From: Pseudogemmatithrix spongiicola
Lineage (GTDB): Bacteria > Gemmatimonadota > Gemmatimonadetes > Gemmatimonadales > Gemmatimonadaceae
NCBI RefSeq assembly: GCF_030623445.1
Contig: NZ_CP130613.1
Coordinates: forward strand, 1,798,001-1,862,000
Length of the DNA stretch: 64,000 nt
Reading direction: 5' to 3'
The stretch's first letter is position 1. Each line of letters starts with the position of its first letter. Of the stretch, positions 36,651-47,113 are shown in pieces. The position numbers were made by a program, and so were the translations under genes. A model generated the notes under the pieces. That model ran no database searches. It saw nothing but the letters and a program-made list of their open reading frames with translations, and was not told where the DNA came from.

Positions 36651-38439
36651 ACTCCTCGTCTGCCACGGCATCAAGGTCCGCCGGAATCGGAACGTTATCC
36701 TCATCTTCCGTATGCACCTTGGACGGCTCCGCCGGCCGCTCCTGGCCCGCCGGGATGTCCACCACGCCGAGCACGATGCGACGGTGGATCGGATCGACCT
36801 CGAGGATCCGCACATTCATCGCCATCCCTTCCCACGCCACGTCAGCAGAGCTGTTGACCTGCTGGCCGGTGAGGTTGAGGTGCGAGAGCGGCACGAAGCC
36901 TTCGATGTCGTTGCCGATGTCGACGACGACGCCCTTGTCCATCAGGCGGGCGACCTTGCCCGGGAGCTCGGTGCCGACCGGGAAGGTCTCACCGATGCGC
37001 AGCCACGGATCCTCGGACGCCTGCTTGAGGCCGAGCGAGATGCGCTTGTTCTCGGCGTCGATGTTGAGGATGACCACGTCCACCGCGTCGCCCTTCTTCA
37101 CGACTTCCGACGGGTGCTGGACACGCTTCGTCCAAGACATATCGGAGATGTGGATGAGGCCGTCGATGCCCGGCTCGATCTCGACGAAGGCGCCGAACGA
37201 GGTCAGGTTGCGGACCTTGCCGTTGAGGCGCGTGCCGACCGGGTACTTGAGCGGCAGCACCATCCACGGATCCTGCTCGGTCTGCTTCATGCCGAGCGAG
37301 ATCTTCTCTTCGGCTGAATCGACCTTGAGCACCACCGCCTCGATGGCCTCGCCGATCGAGACGAGCTTCGAGGGATGGCGGACGTTGCGCGTCCAGCTCA
37401 TCTCAGAGATGTGCACGAGGCCTTCGATGCCCGGCTCGAGCTCGATGAAGGCGCCGTAGTTCGTGATGCTGACGACCTTGCCCGAGACGCGGGTGCCGAC
37501 CGGGAACTTCTCGGCGACATCCTTCCACGGGTAGGCCTGGAGCTGCTTGAGGCCGAGCGAGATGCGCTCGCGCTCCCAATCGATGTCCAGGACCTTGACC
37601 TCGAGCTCCATGCCGATCTGGACCATCTCGCTCGGATGCGAGATGCGGCCCCACGACATGTCGGTGATGTGGAGCAGGCCGTCCACGCCGCCGAGGTCGA
37701 TGAAGGCGCCGAAGTCCGTGATGTTCTTGACCACGCCCTTCCGCACCTGATCCTTGTTGAGCTCCTTCATCAACTTCTCGCGCTTGCCGGCCCGCTCGGT
37801 CTCGAGGATCACGCGGCGAGACACGACGATGTTGCGGCGACGCTTGTTGAGCTTGATGATCTTGAACTCGTAGGTCTGGCCGAGGAGCTCGTCGATGTTC
37901 GGGACGCGACGGAGCGCGATCTGCGAACCCGGGAGGAACGCGTCGACGCCCATGAGGTCGACGACCACGCCACCCTTGATCTTCTTGACGAGCGTGCCGG
38001 TGACCGGCTGGTCGGACTCGTACGCGACGCGGATCCGCTCCCACACGCGCATGAAGTCGGCCTTCTTCTTCGACAGGACGACGGAGCCCTCGGAATCCTC
38101 GAGGTGCTCAAGGAGGACTTCGACTTCGTCCCCGACCTTGAGCTCCGGCATGTCCTTGAACTCTTCGAGCGGGATCGTGCCCTCGGACTTGAAGCCGATG
38201 TCGAGCACGACGAGGTTCTCGCGGATCTCGAGCACACGGGACTTGACGATCTCGCCTTCTTCGATCGAGGCGAGCGTCCCGTTGTACATCTCCATCATCG
38301 CTTCGAACTCGTCGGACGAGAATTCATCCTCGTCGTAGAGCTCGGGGCGGCGGTTGGCGAGGGGGCGGAGCTGCGCGCGCTGGGCGTCGCGCTTCTGGCG
38401 CGCGATTTCCTCAGGGGTCAGCGTATCGACTGCGGTCAT
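36649..38439 (-). CDS. rpsA: 30S ribosomal protein S1
   Basis: mRNA-binding ribosomal protein that recruits and unfolds mRNA at initiation. It has 596 residues with six S1 OB-fold repeats. Typical blocks are KGVVKNITDFGAFIDLGGVD, VSGKVVSITNYGAFIELEPG and NGKVRNLTSFGAFVEIEPGI, each followed by GLVHISEMSW-like segments. The first repeats are divergent and bind the ribosome in studied S1 proteins. The N-terminus is Arg/Glu-rich. The gene has a near-consensus promoter about 85 nt upstream and a heptad repeat plus hairpin after its stop. Confidence 0.96.
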   Translation of the reverse strand: MTAVDTLTPEEIARQKRDAQRAQLRPLANRRPELYDEDEFSSDEFEAMMEMYNGTLASIEEGEIVKSRVLEIRENLVVLDIGFKSEGTIPLEEFKDMPELKVGDEVEVLLEHLEDSEGSVVLSKKKADFMRVWERIRVAYESDQPVTGTLVKKIKGGVVVDLMGVDAFLPGSQIALRRVPNIDELLGQTYEFKIIKLNKRRRNIVVSRRVILETERAGKREKLMKELNKDQVRKGVVKNITDFGAFIDLGGVDGLLHITDMSWGRISHPSEMVQIGMELEVKVLDIDWERERISLGLKQLQAYPWKDVAEKFPVGTRVSGKVVSITNYGAFIELEPGIEGLVHISEMSWTRNVRHPSKLVSIGEAIEAVVLKVDSAEEKISLGMKQTEQDPWMVLPLKYPVGTRLNGKVRNLTSFGAFVEIEPGIDGLIHISDMSWTKRVQHPSEVVKKGDAVDVVILNIDAENKRISLGLKQASEDPWLRIGETFPVGTELPGKVARLMDKGVVVDIGNDIEGFVPLSHLNLTGQQVNSSADVAWEGMAMNVRILEVDPIHRRIVLGVVDIPAGQERPAEPSKVHTEDEDNVPIPADLDAVADEE

Positions 38440-38525
38440 GACTTCTCCACACGCGGGGTGTTTAGGCTCGCCGCGGACGAGGTATGGGGTGAGTGTGACT
38501 GGCCCGGATTTCGGGCAAGCCTAGT

Positions 38526-38554
38526 AACATATGCCGTTTTGGGGAGGGCGTCAA
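38526..38554 (-). promoter_or_regulatory. Near-consensus vegetative promoter of rpsA
   Basis: On the minus strand TTGACG (38549-38554) is followed after exactly 17 bp by TATGTT (38526-38531), matching 5/6 and 4/6 of the sigma-70 consensus. The predicted transcript begins near 38519 and has a leader of about 80 nt before the rpsA ATG. Confidence 0.65.
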
Positions 38555-38663
38555 CCTCGAAAGCTATGACCTGCAACACCTTACGGCTCGGTCGCGCAAC
38601 GTGCCGCTGCGACTCGCAATCGCAGGCATTGCCACCGCGGTCACGGCCCGCAACATTGACCCC

Positions 38664-38909
38664 ATGTCGAAAGCCCCCGTGGACATGGCCACACTCACCG
38701 CCCTCAGTCCAGAGGAGCGGCTGCAGCTCATTGGCGAGCTCTGGGACTCGCTCAGCGTCGCGGAGATCGAAGCCCTCGCCCCAATCTCTGTGTCCTTCGG
38801 TGATGAACTGGAGCGTCGTGCGCGAGCCGTCCGTGAGGGGGCGGAGCCGCTGATCTCTCTAGATGAAGCGCTGCGACGAGCCCAAGCGGCGGACGAGTCA
38901 CCCGGGTGA
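38664..38909 (+). CDS. Addiction-module antitoxin
   Basis: The protein has 81 residues from the ATG at 38664; an upstream in-frame ATG would add an unconserved stretch. LSPEERLQLIGELWDSLSVA matches the short helical antitoxins annotated as addiction-module proteins (Unstab_antitox type), which neutralise RelE/ParE toxins. The C-terminus is acidic and probably unstructured when free, as is usual for such antitoxins. The stop overlaps the toxin start by 4 nt (GTGA). The pair is on the plus strand between rpsA and cmk, both on the minus strand. Confidence 0.85.
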   Translation: MSKAPVDMATLTALSPEERLQLIGELWDSLSVAEIEALAPISVSFGDELERRARAVREGAEPLISLDEALRRAQAADESPG

Positions 38910-39217
38910 CGAGAGTGCCAACCGCCGACATTCGATTCACAGCCAGAGCCGCGTCCGAACTGGGCGCGGCTTTTCGTTGGTACCGGCAAAGAAACGCTGT
39001 CGCCGCGGAGAAGTTGCTAAGTGAGGTGGCAGCAACCGTCGGCCGGATTGCATCGTCGCCTGGCTCGCACAGGTCGGTGCGGCACAACGTCCGGCGCGCA
39101 TTCGTCCGCAGGTTCCCCTACGCGGTGTACTTCGAGAGCACCGATGCCAGCATCGTGATCCTTGGAATCGTGCACTTGAGACGATCGTCGGCGGAGTGGC
39201 CGCCCGGCACCAACTAG
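38906..39217 (+). CDS. RelE/ParE-family toxin
   Basis: The protein has 103 residues with a GTG start inside the antitoxin stop. It carries the family pattern IRFTARAASELGAAFRWYRQ near the start, SPGSHRSVRHNVRRAFVRRF and FPYAVYFESTDASIVILGIV in the middle, and the ending HLRRSSAEWP. It is basic, as expected. Whether it acts as a ribosome-dependent mRNA endonuclease (RelE) or a gyrase poison (ParE) cannot be told; the pattern of FPYAVYF then IVILGIVH is closer to ParE-type toxins. Its TAG stop is shared in a palindromic CTAG with the cmk stop. Confidence 0.87.
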   Translation: MTRVPTADIRFTARAASELGAAFRWYRQRNAVAAEKLLSEVAATVGRIASSPGSHRSVRHNVRRAFVRRFPYAVYFESTDASIVILGIVHLRRSSAEWPPGTN

Positions 39218-39909
39218 GCCGCGGGACGATCCGGCCCCGCGAGGGCCGCCCGTGCCAGCGCTACGATCCGCTCGACCTGCTCCTCTTGGGTGAGGTAGGT
39301 AGTGTCGATCAGCACCGCATCCGAGGCCTGCTGCGTCTGCGCCTCGTCCTTGGCGTCGCGCTGCGTCAGCGCATCGACTTCGGCCGCGATCTCCGCTTCC
39401 TCCGGCGCGCGCTGCAGGCGCTGCACCAGGCGGCGGCGCGCCCGCTCCCAAGGATCGGCGATCAAGAAGACCTTCACCCGCGCCTGCGGGAACACCGCCG
39501 TGCCCATGTCGCGCCCGTCGACGACGATCGGGTGGCCCTCGGCGGTCGCCTGGACCTGACGGTTCACCCAGGCACGCACGGCAGGCATCTGCGCCACCTG
39601 GCTCACATGTGACGTCACGTCCTTGCCGCGGATGACGAACTCGAGGTCCTCGTCGCCGAGGTGCGGATGGAAGGTCGTCTCGCCGGGGACGAGGTGAATG
39701 GGCGCCGCGGCGGCGAGCACGCTCGCCTCGGTCCAGCGGGCGCTCTCCGGCTCCGTGCGAAGGGCCGCGGCGGTAGCCGCGCGGTACAGCGAGCCCGAGT
39801 CCACGTGGCGGAGCCCGAGCTCGCGCGCGACCCACTTCGCGGTCGAGCTCTTGCCCGAGGCGGCGGGTCCATCGATGGCGACGACGAGGGGGCGGCGGCG
39901 GTCAGTCAT
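39214..39909 (-). CDS. cmk: Cytidylate kinase
   Basis: Makes CDP and dCDP from CMP and dCMP with ATP. It has 231 residues. The P-loop is AIDGPAASGKSSTAKWVA at residues 11-28. RHVDSGSLYRAATAAAL, the CMP-binding VVDGRDMGTAVFPQARVKVF and a late catalytic region (LIDTTYLTQEEQV) fit the family. Its start overlaps the end of aroA by 8 nt. In many genomes cmk is followed directly by rpsA; here a toxin-antitoxin pair lies between the two. Confidence 0.95.
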   Translation of the reverse strand: MTDRRRPLVVAIDGPAASGKSSTAKWVARELGLRHVDSGSLYRAATAAALRTEPESARWTEASVLAAAAPIHLVPGETTFHPHLGDEDLEFVIRGKDVTSHVSQVAQMPAVRAWVNRQVQATAEGHPIVVDGRDMGTAVFPQARVKVFLIADPWERARRRLVQRLQRAPEEAEIAAEVDALTQRDAKDEAQTQQASDAVLIDTTYLTQEEQVERIVALARAALAGPDRPAA

Positions 39910-41158
39910 GCGTGAGGCGTTGGAGATCGTCCCAGAAGCTAGGCCAGCTCACGGCGCAGCACGATGGGTCGTCGACAGTGATGGCGTTACCGGGCACGGC
40001 ACCGAGCACGCCGAAGGCCATCGCGATGCGATGGTCGCCATGCGTGACCACGCGGCCCGTGAGCGGGCGGTCGCTGCCCCGCACGACGAATCCATCGGGC
40101 AGTTCCTCGGCGTAGACGCCGACCGCGCGCAGGCCGCTCACGACCGCGGCGATGCGGTCGCTCTCCTTCACGCGGAGCTCGGCGGCGCCGGTGACCCGCG
40201 TTTCGCCCGCCGCGCGCGCCGCGACCACCGCCAGAAGCGGTAGTTCGTCGATCAAGCTCGGCACTTCCTCCGGCGCAATCGAAATGCCCTGAAGCGCACC
40301 CGGACCGCAGACGACGGTCGCGACGGGTTCGCCGCCCTGCAACGCCTCGTCCTCGTAGCGGAGGAGCGCCCCCATCCGCCGCAACGCACGGAAGCCGCCG
40401 ACGCGCCAAGGATTCACGTCGACGTTCTCGATGCGCACCTCGCGGCGGAGGGCGCCCAGTGCGGCGAGCCCGGCAATGAACGCCGCCGAGGACGGGTCGC
40501 CGGGGACGTCGACGTCGGCGGCGTCGAGGCGCGCGGCCGGCAACAGCGAAACGGTATCGCCCTCGACGCGCAGGTCCACGCCCCGGGCCTGCAACATCCG
40601 CTCGGTGTGATCGCGCGTCGGCACGGGCTCCTGCACCTCGACGGGCACGTTGCCCACGAGTCCCGCCAAGAGCACGGCGCTCTTCACCTGCGCGCTGGCG
40701 ACGGCGGGACGCCACGTGACGCCCTGCACACTGCCGCGGTGGAGGCGCATCGGCAGGCCGCCATGCTCGGGCCGCGTGACCTCGATGCCCATCGCGCGCA
40801 GCGGCGCGGCGACGCGGCCCATCGGCCGCCGGCTCAGCGACGCATCACCCACGAACTCGGCGTCGAACCCCGCGCCCGCGACGATGCCCGCGACCAGGCG
40901 CGCCGTGGTACCGGAGTTCGCGCAATCCAACGGCACACTCGGCGGCTGCAGCCCACGCAGGCCCACGCCTTCGATGACTAGCTCCGATGCGTCGAGCGGC
41001 GGAATCGTTGCGCCGAGCGCACGCAGCACGCGCGCCGTCGCCTCGATGTCTGCGCTCTGCAGGATGCCCCGCACGCGCGACGTCCCGCGCCCCAGCGCGG
41101 CGAGCATGAGCGCGCGATGGGAGATCGACTTGTCGCCGGGAACGCGGATGCGGGTCAC
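39902..41158 (-). CDS. aroA: 3-phosphoshikimate 1-carboxyvinyltransferase (EPSP synthase)
   Basis: Shikimate-pathway enzyme that makes EPSP from shikimate-3-phosphate and PEP. It has 418 residues. PGDKSISHRALMLAALGRG is the N-terminal signature. LDCANSGTTARLVAGIVAGA and GDASLSRRPMGRVAAPLRAM are the PEP/shikimate-binding blocks, followed by ASAQVKSAVLLAGL. ELRVKESDRIAAVVSGL is in the C-terminal half. Sequence features (SAQVKSA) are those of class II-like enzymes, which are often less glyphosate-sensitive; that is inference. The gene lies 19 nt after dapD. Confidence 0.96.
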   Translation of the reverse strand: MTRIRVPGDKSISHRALMLAALGRGTSRVRGILQSADIEATARVLRALGATIPPLDASELVIEGVGLRGLQPPSVPLDCANSGTTARLVAGIVAGAGFDAEFVGDASLSRRPMGRVAAPLRAMGIEVTRPEHGGLPMRLHRGSVQGVTWRPAVASAQVKSAVLLAGLVGNVPVEVQEPVPTRDHTERMLQARGVDLRVEGDTVSLLPAARLDAADVDVPGDPSSAAFIAGLAALGALRREVRIENVDVNPWRVGGFRALRRMGALLRYEDEALQGGEPVATVVCGPGALQGISIAPEEVPSLIDELPLLAVVAARAAGETRVTGAAELRVKESDRIAAVVSGLRAVGVYAEELPDGFVVRGSDRPLTGRVVTHGDHRIAMAFGVLGAVPGNAITVDDPSCCAVSWPSFWDDLQRLTHD

Positions 41159-41177
41159 GGGCGTCCTAAGATTCGGC

Positions 41178-42035
41178 TCAGCGCAACCAGGATTCGAGCG
41201 CCGTCGCGAGATCCGTCTTCTCGTCGCGGTACTTCACGATGACGGGCGTCTGCAGCGAGAGCCCCTGCTCCGCCGCGAAGCCGCCCTTCACCGCACGGGC
41301 ACCCGGCACGACCACCGCGCCAGCGGGAATCTCCAGCGGCGCATCCGCAGTGCCGCGGTAGACCTTCTCCTTCACGAGGTCGAACACGGGCGTGCCCCGC
41401 GTGAGCACCACGCCCGCCGCGAGCACGGCCTTCTCGCGCACCACGGTGCCTTCGTACACGCCGCAGTTGCCGCCGACGATCACATCATCCTCGATGATCA
41501 CCGGCGAGGCGTTCACGGGCTCGAGCACGCCGCCGATCTGCGCGGCGGCGCTCAAGTGCACGCGCTCGCCGATCTGCGCGCAGCTGCCGACCAGCGCGTG
41601 CGAGTCCACCATCGTGCCGCTGCCCACGTAGGCGCCGACGTTGATGTACATCGGCGGCATGCACACGACGCCGCTGGCCACGAAGGCGCCGCGGCGCACC
41701 GACGAGCCGCCCGGCACGAGCCGCACGCCCTTGGCCACCGTCATGCGCTGCGGCGGATACGTGTGCTTGTCGAAGAATTGGAACGGGGAGTCCTTGCCTG
41801 AGAGCTCGACGATCTTGCCGGCGCGGAAGCCGAGCAGGATGCCGCGCTTCACCCACGCGATAGCCTTCCAGTTGCCCTTCTTGTCCTTGGTCGCCGAGCG
41901 CACGTCGCCGGCTTCGAGCGCCTCGAGCAGCGCGCCGACGACGGCCTCGGTCTCCGGCGGCTGCTTCTCCACTGCCAACGGGAACAGGCGCTCGACCTGC
42001 TGCTCGAGCTGTTCGGGCGTGAGCTTGAGCGTCAC
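41178..42035 (-). CDS. dapD: 2,3,4,5-tetrahydropyridine-2,6-dicarboxylate N-succinyltransferase
   Basis: Succinylase-branch enzyme of lysine and diaminopimelate synthesis that uses succinyl-CoA. It has 285 residues. The N-terminal helical domain contains [20 protein letters not shown]. The left-handed beta-helix (about 105-235) shows hexapeptide repeats such as [40 protein letters not shown] and the [20 protein letters not shown] segment. This full-length pattern distinguishes it from the acetyl-type DapH. The gene overlaps dapA by 4 nt, and dapE in the same operon completes the succinyl route. Confidence 0.95.
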   Translation of the reverse strand: MTLKLTPEQLEQQVERLFPLAVEKQPPETEAVVGALLEALEAGDVRSATKDKKGNWKAIAWVKRGILLGFRAGKIVELSGKDSPFQFFDKHTYPPQRMTVAKGVRLVPGGSSVRRGAFVASGVVCMPPMYINVGAYVGSGTMVDSHALVGSCAQIGERVHLSAAAQIGGVLEPVNASPVIIEDDVIVGGNCGVYEGTVVREKAVLAAGVVLTRGTPVFDLVKEKVYRGTADAPLEIPAGAVVVPGARAVKGGFAAEQGLSLQTPVIVKYRDEKTDLATALESWLR

Positions 42036-42919
42036 AGCGTCACCCCCGCGATGCGCAGCGCAGCGCTCATGCGCGCCTCGTGCTTGGCGTCCATGGCGAC
42101 CAGCGGCAGGCGCAGCACGTTCTTGACCTTGCCCATCATCGCGAGGCCCGCCTTGATGGGAATCGGATTGCTCTCGATGAACGCCGCATCCACGAGCGGT
42201 GCGAGGCGATGGTGGATGAGCGACGCCGTGGCGAGGTCGCTCTTGGCGAGCGCGTCCGTGAGCTGCGCGCAGAGCTTGGGCACGGCATTGGAGATCACCG
42301 AGATCACGCCGTCGCCGCCGGCGGCCATCACCGCCAGCGTGAGGCCGTCATCGCCGCTCAGCACGCCGAAGCCCTCGGGACGGCCGCGCAGAATGGCGTC
42401 GATCTGCCCGGTGTTGCCGCTGGCTTCCTTCACGGCGCAGATGTTGGCGTGCTCGGCCAACTTCAGCGTCGTCTCGGCCGTCATGTTGCTGCCCGTGCGC
42501 CCGGGCACGTTGTACAGCACGACCGGCAGCGGCGACGCATCGGCGACAGCCGTGAAGTGCGCCACGATGCCGCGCTGTGGCGGCTTGTTGTACATCGGCG
42601 ACACATGCAACAGGTGCGTGGCACCGGCCTTACCGAGCAGCTTCGACGCCTCGATGGCCGCCGCGGTGTCGTTGGACCCCGCGCCGGCGATTACCGGCAC
42701 GCGGCCCTTCGCCGCCTCGGCGACGACGCGCACCACGCGCTCGCGCTCCGGCAACGAGAGCGTCACCGCCTCGCCCGTCGAGCCCACCGGCACCAGCCCG
42801 TGGATGCCCTCGGCGATCTGCCAATCGACCAGGGCGGCGAGTGCCGCTTCGTCCACCGAGCCGTCGGACTTGAACGGCGTGACGAGCGCGGTGATCGCAC
42901 CGCGAAGGGGAGCGGTCAT
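42032..42919 (-). CDS. dapA: 4-hydroxy-tetrahydrodipicolinate synthase
   Basis: Schiff-base lyase that condenses pyruvate with aspartate semialdehyde at the start of the lysine branch. It has 295 residues. [20 protein letters not shown] begins the barrel. [20 protein letters not shown] holds the GTTGE-like site, here [45 protein letters not shown] and the Schiff-base Lys in [13 protein letters not shown] follow. The GSTGE instead of GTTGE is a small departure from the most common signature. It overlaps dapD downstream by 4 nt and dapB upstream by 1 nt. Confidence 0.96.
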   Translation of the reverse strand: MTAPLRGAITALVTPFKSDGSVDEAALAALVDWQIAEGIHGLVPVGSTGEAVTLSLPERERVVRVVAEAAKGRVPVIAGAGSNDTAAAIEASKLLGKAGATHLLHVSPMYNKPPQRGIVAHFTAVADASPLPVVLYNVPGRTGSNMTAETTLKLAEHANICAVKEASGNTGQIDAILRGRPEGFGVLSGDDGLTLAVMAAGGDGVISVISNAVPKLCAQLTDALAKSDLATASLIHHRLAPLVDAAFIESNPIPIKAGLAMMGKVKNVLRLPLVAMDAKHEARMSAALRIAGVTL

Positions 42920-43611
42920 CAGATCACGTCTCCAAGGAAGTCATCAAGGGTGAACACGCCGCGCCGCCCCGCCAGCCACTTGGCGGCCGCCAGCGCGCCG
43001 GAGGCGAAGACGCGACGGTCGCGGGCCTCGTGCACGAGCCGCACCTGCTCGAAGGCGGCATCGAACACCAACTCGTGCGTCCCGGGCACATGTCCGGTGC
43101 GCACGCTGGTCACGGGCATCGCCTTACCCTGCGCGCGCTCGGCGACCATCGCGAGCATGCGGGCCGTGCCACTCGGCGCATCGAGCTTCTTGCTGTGATG
43201 CGTCTCGATCAAGTGCGCATCGAACCCCGCGCGGTCACTCGCAAAGCGCCGCGCCGCTTCTTCCACCACCTTCGCGAACAGGTGCACGCCCAACGCGAAG
43301 TTCGGCGCCCAGAGCAACGCGCCCTTGCCGTTGCGCACGAAGGTCTCGACCAGCGCCCGCTCGGCGTCCCAGCCCGTGGTGCCGCTGACGACCGGCACGC
43401 CCAACTCCGCGCACTGCCGCACCAGCGCGGCCGAAGCCTGCGGCTCCGTGAACTCAATGACCACGTCCGCGCCGTGCAGTGATTGTGCCGTGAGGCCGCG
43501 GGCCGTCTCGGCTTTGTCGAGCTGCGCGACCAGGGTGAACCCGCTCTCGGGCGCGAGCTGCGCGAGGAGCTTGCCCATCTTGCCGGCGCCGAGAATCGCG
43601 AGCTTGGTCAT
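42919..43611 (-). CDS. dapB: 4-hydroxy-tetrahydrodipicolinate reductase
   Basis: NAD(P)H-dependent second enzyme of the branch. It has 230 residues, at the short end of the family. The cofactor motif LAILGAGKMGKLLAQLA opens the protein. VIEFTEPQASAALVRQCAEL, VVSGTTGWDAERALVETF and the catalytic ETHHSKKLDAPSGTARMLA are conserved. Towards the C-terminus VRTGHVPGTHELVFD matches the family. Its start overlaps the lysC stop (TAATG) and its end overlaps the dapA start, so it is tightly coupled in the operon. Confidence 0.95.
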   Translation of the reverse strand: MTKLAILGAGKMGKLLAQLAPESGFTLVAQLDKAETARGLTAQSLHGADVVIEFTEPQASAALVRQCAELGVPVVSGTTGWDAERALVETFVRNGKGALLWAPNFALGVHLFAKVVEEAARRFASDRAGFDAHLIETHHSKKLDAPSGTARMLAMVAERAQGKAMPVTSVRTGHVPGTHELVFDAAFEQVRLVHEARDRRVFASGALAAAKWLAGRRGVFTLDDFLGDVI

Positions 43612-44963
43612 TAGGCCGCTCCGAAGAATGCCGCGTGCAGGCGCTGCATCGCCTCGTTCACCTGGTCGCCGTCGACGATCAGCGTGAGGTTGATGCCCGT
43701 CGCCGAGAGCGAGACCATATGCAAGCGCAGGTTGCCCAGCGCCTGCAGCGCCGTGGCCATCGCTTCGGTGTGCTCCCCGAGGCCCGCGCCGACGAGCGCG
43801 ACGATGCCGCGATGCCGCTCCACCGAGACGTCACCGAAGGCGCTGAGCTGTGCCACCACGGCGTCGAGGTGCTGGTCGTCGTCGAGCGTCACGCTCACGC
43901 TGACCTCGGAGGTCGCGACCACGTCCACCGACGTGCGGTTCTGCTCAAACACCTCGAAGATCTTCCGCAGCGCGCCAGGCGTGGCCAGCATGCGCGGCGA
44001 GCGGATCTTCACCACGACGGTGCGCGTCTTGCCGGCGATGGCGCGCACGGGCGTACGCGGCGCGTCGAAGGTGATGCGCGTGCCCGTGCCCTCAGGCTTC
44101 CGCGAGTTGAACACGAACACCGGGATGCCCTGCTTCACCGCCGGCGCGATGGTGCTGGGGTGCAGCACCTTGGCGCCGAAGTTCGCCAGCTCGGCGGCCT
44201 CGTCGAAGCGGATGTGGCCGATGAGCCGCGCGCCGGAGACCACGCGCGGGTCGGCCGTGAGCATGCCGTCGACGTCGGTCCAGATCTCGATCGCCTCGGC
44301 GTCCATGGCTGCGCCGAAGAGCGAGGCCGAGAAGTCCGAGCCGCCGCGGCCGAGTGTGGTGGTCACGCCGGACCGCGTGGAGCCGATGTAGCCGCCGAGG
44401 ACCGGGACCTTGCCGTCGCGCAAGAGTGGCGCGAGGGCCGCACGGCAGGCGATGGCGATGTCGTCGGTGAGCGGCTCGGCGCGGCCGAAGTCCTCGCTGG
44501 TGACCATGACGCGGCGGGCGTCTACATATACGGCAGGCAAGCCTGCCTTCGACATCGCCGCCGCGACGATCGGCGCCGAGAGACGCTCGCCCATCGAGGC
44601 GACGGCGTCGTGCGACCGTGGCGTGAGGTGGGCGAGCACCGACAGCGCCTCGGCCAGGTGCGCGAGTTCGTCGAACATCGCGCCCGTGTCGGCGGCGACC
44701 TCATCGTGGCTGGCGTGATCGCCGATCAGTTCTTCGATCGTCGCGAGATGCCGCGCGCGCAGTTCCTCGCAGATGGCCAGCGCGACGATGAGATCGCCCT
44801 TGGCGGCATGCTCGGCCAGCTCGATGAGTCGGTTCGTCGTGCCCGCCAGCGCGGACACGACCACCACCGGCTCGCGTTCGAGCTTGCTGCGCACGATGCC
44901 CACCGTGCGCGCAATCGCCGCGGAGTCGCCGACCGACGTGCCACCGAACTTGCAGACGATCAT
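43611..44963 (-). CDS. lysC: Aspartate kinase
   Basis: Phosphorylates aspartate, the committed step to lysine, threonine and methionine. It has 450 residues from the ATG at 44963, which overlaps the asd stop by 4 nt; a long upstream extension of this frame runs through asd and has no conserved sequence. KFGGTSVG is at residues 5-12. VLGGYIGSTRSGVTTTLGRG and SDFSASLFGAAMDAEAIEIW, with TDVDGMLTADPRVV, are the active site blocks. Two ACT domains follow from about 305 (VVKIRSPRMLATPGALRKIF). The class is the monofunctional lysC-type, and lysine feedback inhibition is likely but not proven. Confidence 0.95.
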   Translation of the reverse strand: MIVCKFGGTSVGDSAAIARTVGIVRSKLEREPVVVVSALAGTTNRLIELAEHAAKGDLIVALAICEELRARHLATIEELIGDHASHDEVAADTGAMFDELAHLAEALSVLAHLTPRSHDAVASMGERLSAPIVAAAMSKAGLPAVYVDARRVMVTSEDFGRAEPLTDDIAIACRAALAPLLRDGKVPVLGGYIGSTRSGVTTTLGRGGSDFSASLFGAAMDAEAIEIWTDVDGMLTADPRVVSGARLIGHIRFDEAAELANFGAKVLHPSTIAPAVKQGIPVFVFNSRKPEGTGTRITFDAPRTPVRAIAGKTRTVVVKIRSPRMLATPGALRKIFEVFEQNRTSVDVVATSEVSVSVTLDDDQHLDAVVAQLSAFGDVSVERHRGIVALVGAGLGEHTEAMATALQALGNLRLHMVSLSATGINLTLIVDGDQVNEAMQRLHAAFFGAA

Positions 44964-46041
44964 GCGCGCCCCGGCGGCGTCCAGCCGAGCCGCCCCGTCG
45001 CCACCAGCGCCTCGGCGTTGAGCACCGCGCTGCCCGCCGCCCCGCGGATGGTATTGTGCCCCATCGCGACCAGCTTGAGGTGGAAGATCGCGTCTTCGCG
45101 CACGCGGCCGACCGTGACGGTCATGCCGTTGCCGGCGTTCACGTCGCGGCGCGGCTGCGGGCGGTCCGGCTGTTCGGCCAGCACCAGCGGCTCGCGCGGT
45201 GCGCTCGGCAAGTTCAGGTCGGCGATCTCGCCCTTCCACGCGCGGATGACGGCAATCGCCTCGCTCACCGACGGCTTCTGGCGGAACTTGGCCGACATCA
45301 CGACGGTGTGGCCGTGTTCGACGGGCACGCGGTTGGCGTGGGCGCTGACGACGAAGGGCGCCTGCGCGATGCGCGCGCCCTCGACGGTGCCGAGCATCTT
45401 CTGCATCTCGCGCTCGATCTTCCCTTCCTCGTCGCCGCCGATGTACGGAATGACGTTGCCGAGGATGTCGAGCGAAGGCACGCCCGGGTAACCCGCGCCA
45501 CTCAGCGCCTGCATCGTCGCGATGAAGAGCTCGGTCAGCCCAAAGCGCTCATGCAGCGGCGCGAGGGCCATCGTCGCGGCAATGGCGGCGCAGTTCGCGT
45601 TCGTCACTACGCCACCGCTCCAGCCCTTGGCCTTCTGGGCGTCGAGCAGCGCGAGATGGCTGGCGTTCACTTCCGGAATGACGAGCGGCACGTCGTCCGT
45701 CATGCGGAAGGTCTTGGTGTTGCTGAGCACGAAGCGGCCGGCCATGGCGAACGCGGGCTCCACGGTGGCCGCGGCGTCAGCGTCCATCGCCGAGAACACG
45801 ATCGTCGCGGACACCTGCGTCGGATCGCAGGTGGTCACGATGAGATCCCTCACCTCGTCGGGCATCACGCCTTCGATCCATTTCGTCGCATCCGCATAGC
45901 GCTTGCCTGCCGAGCGGTCCGAGGCCGCGACCTCGGCGAGCCGGAACCACGGGTGGCCGGCGAGCAGGCGGACGAAGGTCTGGCCCACGGCGCCCGTGGC
46001 ACCGAGGACCGCGACCGGCAGGCGGGAGTCAGTCACTGGCG

Positions 46042-46045
<4 letters not shown>
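44960..46045 (-). CDS. asd: Aspartate-semialdehyde dehydrogenase
   Basis: NADPH-dependent enzyme that reduces aspartyl phosphate. It has 361 residues from the ATG at 46045 (ATGA overlap with dapE); a longer frame reads through the upstream genes and is not real. The cofactor motif is VAVLGATGAVGQTFVRLLAG. The catalytic Cys152 is in VVTNANCAAIAATMAL. The active-site block is SAHANRVPVEHGHTVVMSA. Length and the NANC pattern fit the archaeal/fungal-like class of the enzyme rather than the Escherichia coli class. It lies directly upstream of lysC. Confidence 0.95.
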
Positions 46046-47046
<1,001 letters not shown>

Positions 47047-47113
47047 GGCTGGAGAAACTTACTCGTAAGGCGTAGCGTCTTGCAGAGCGACCGCCCCCCC
47101 TCTCGCCCTGCCG

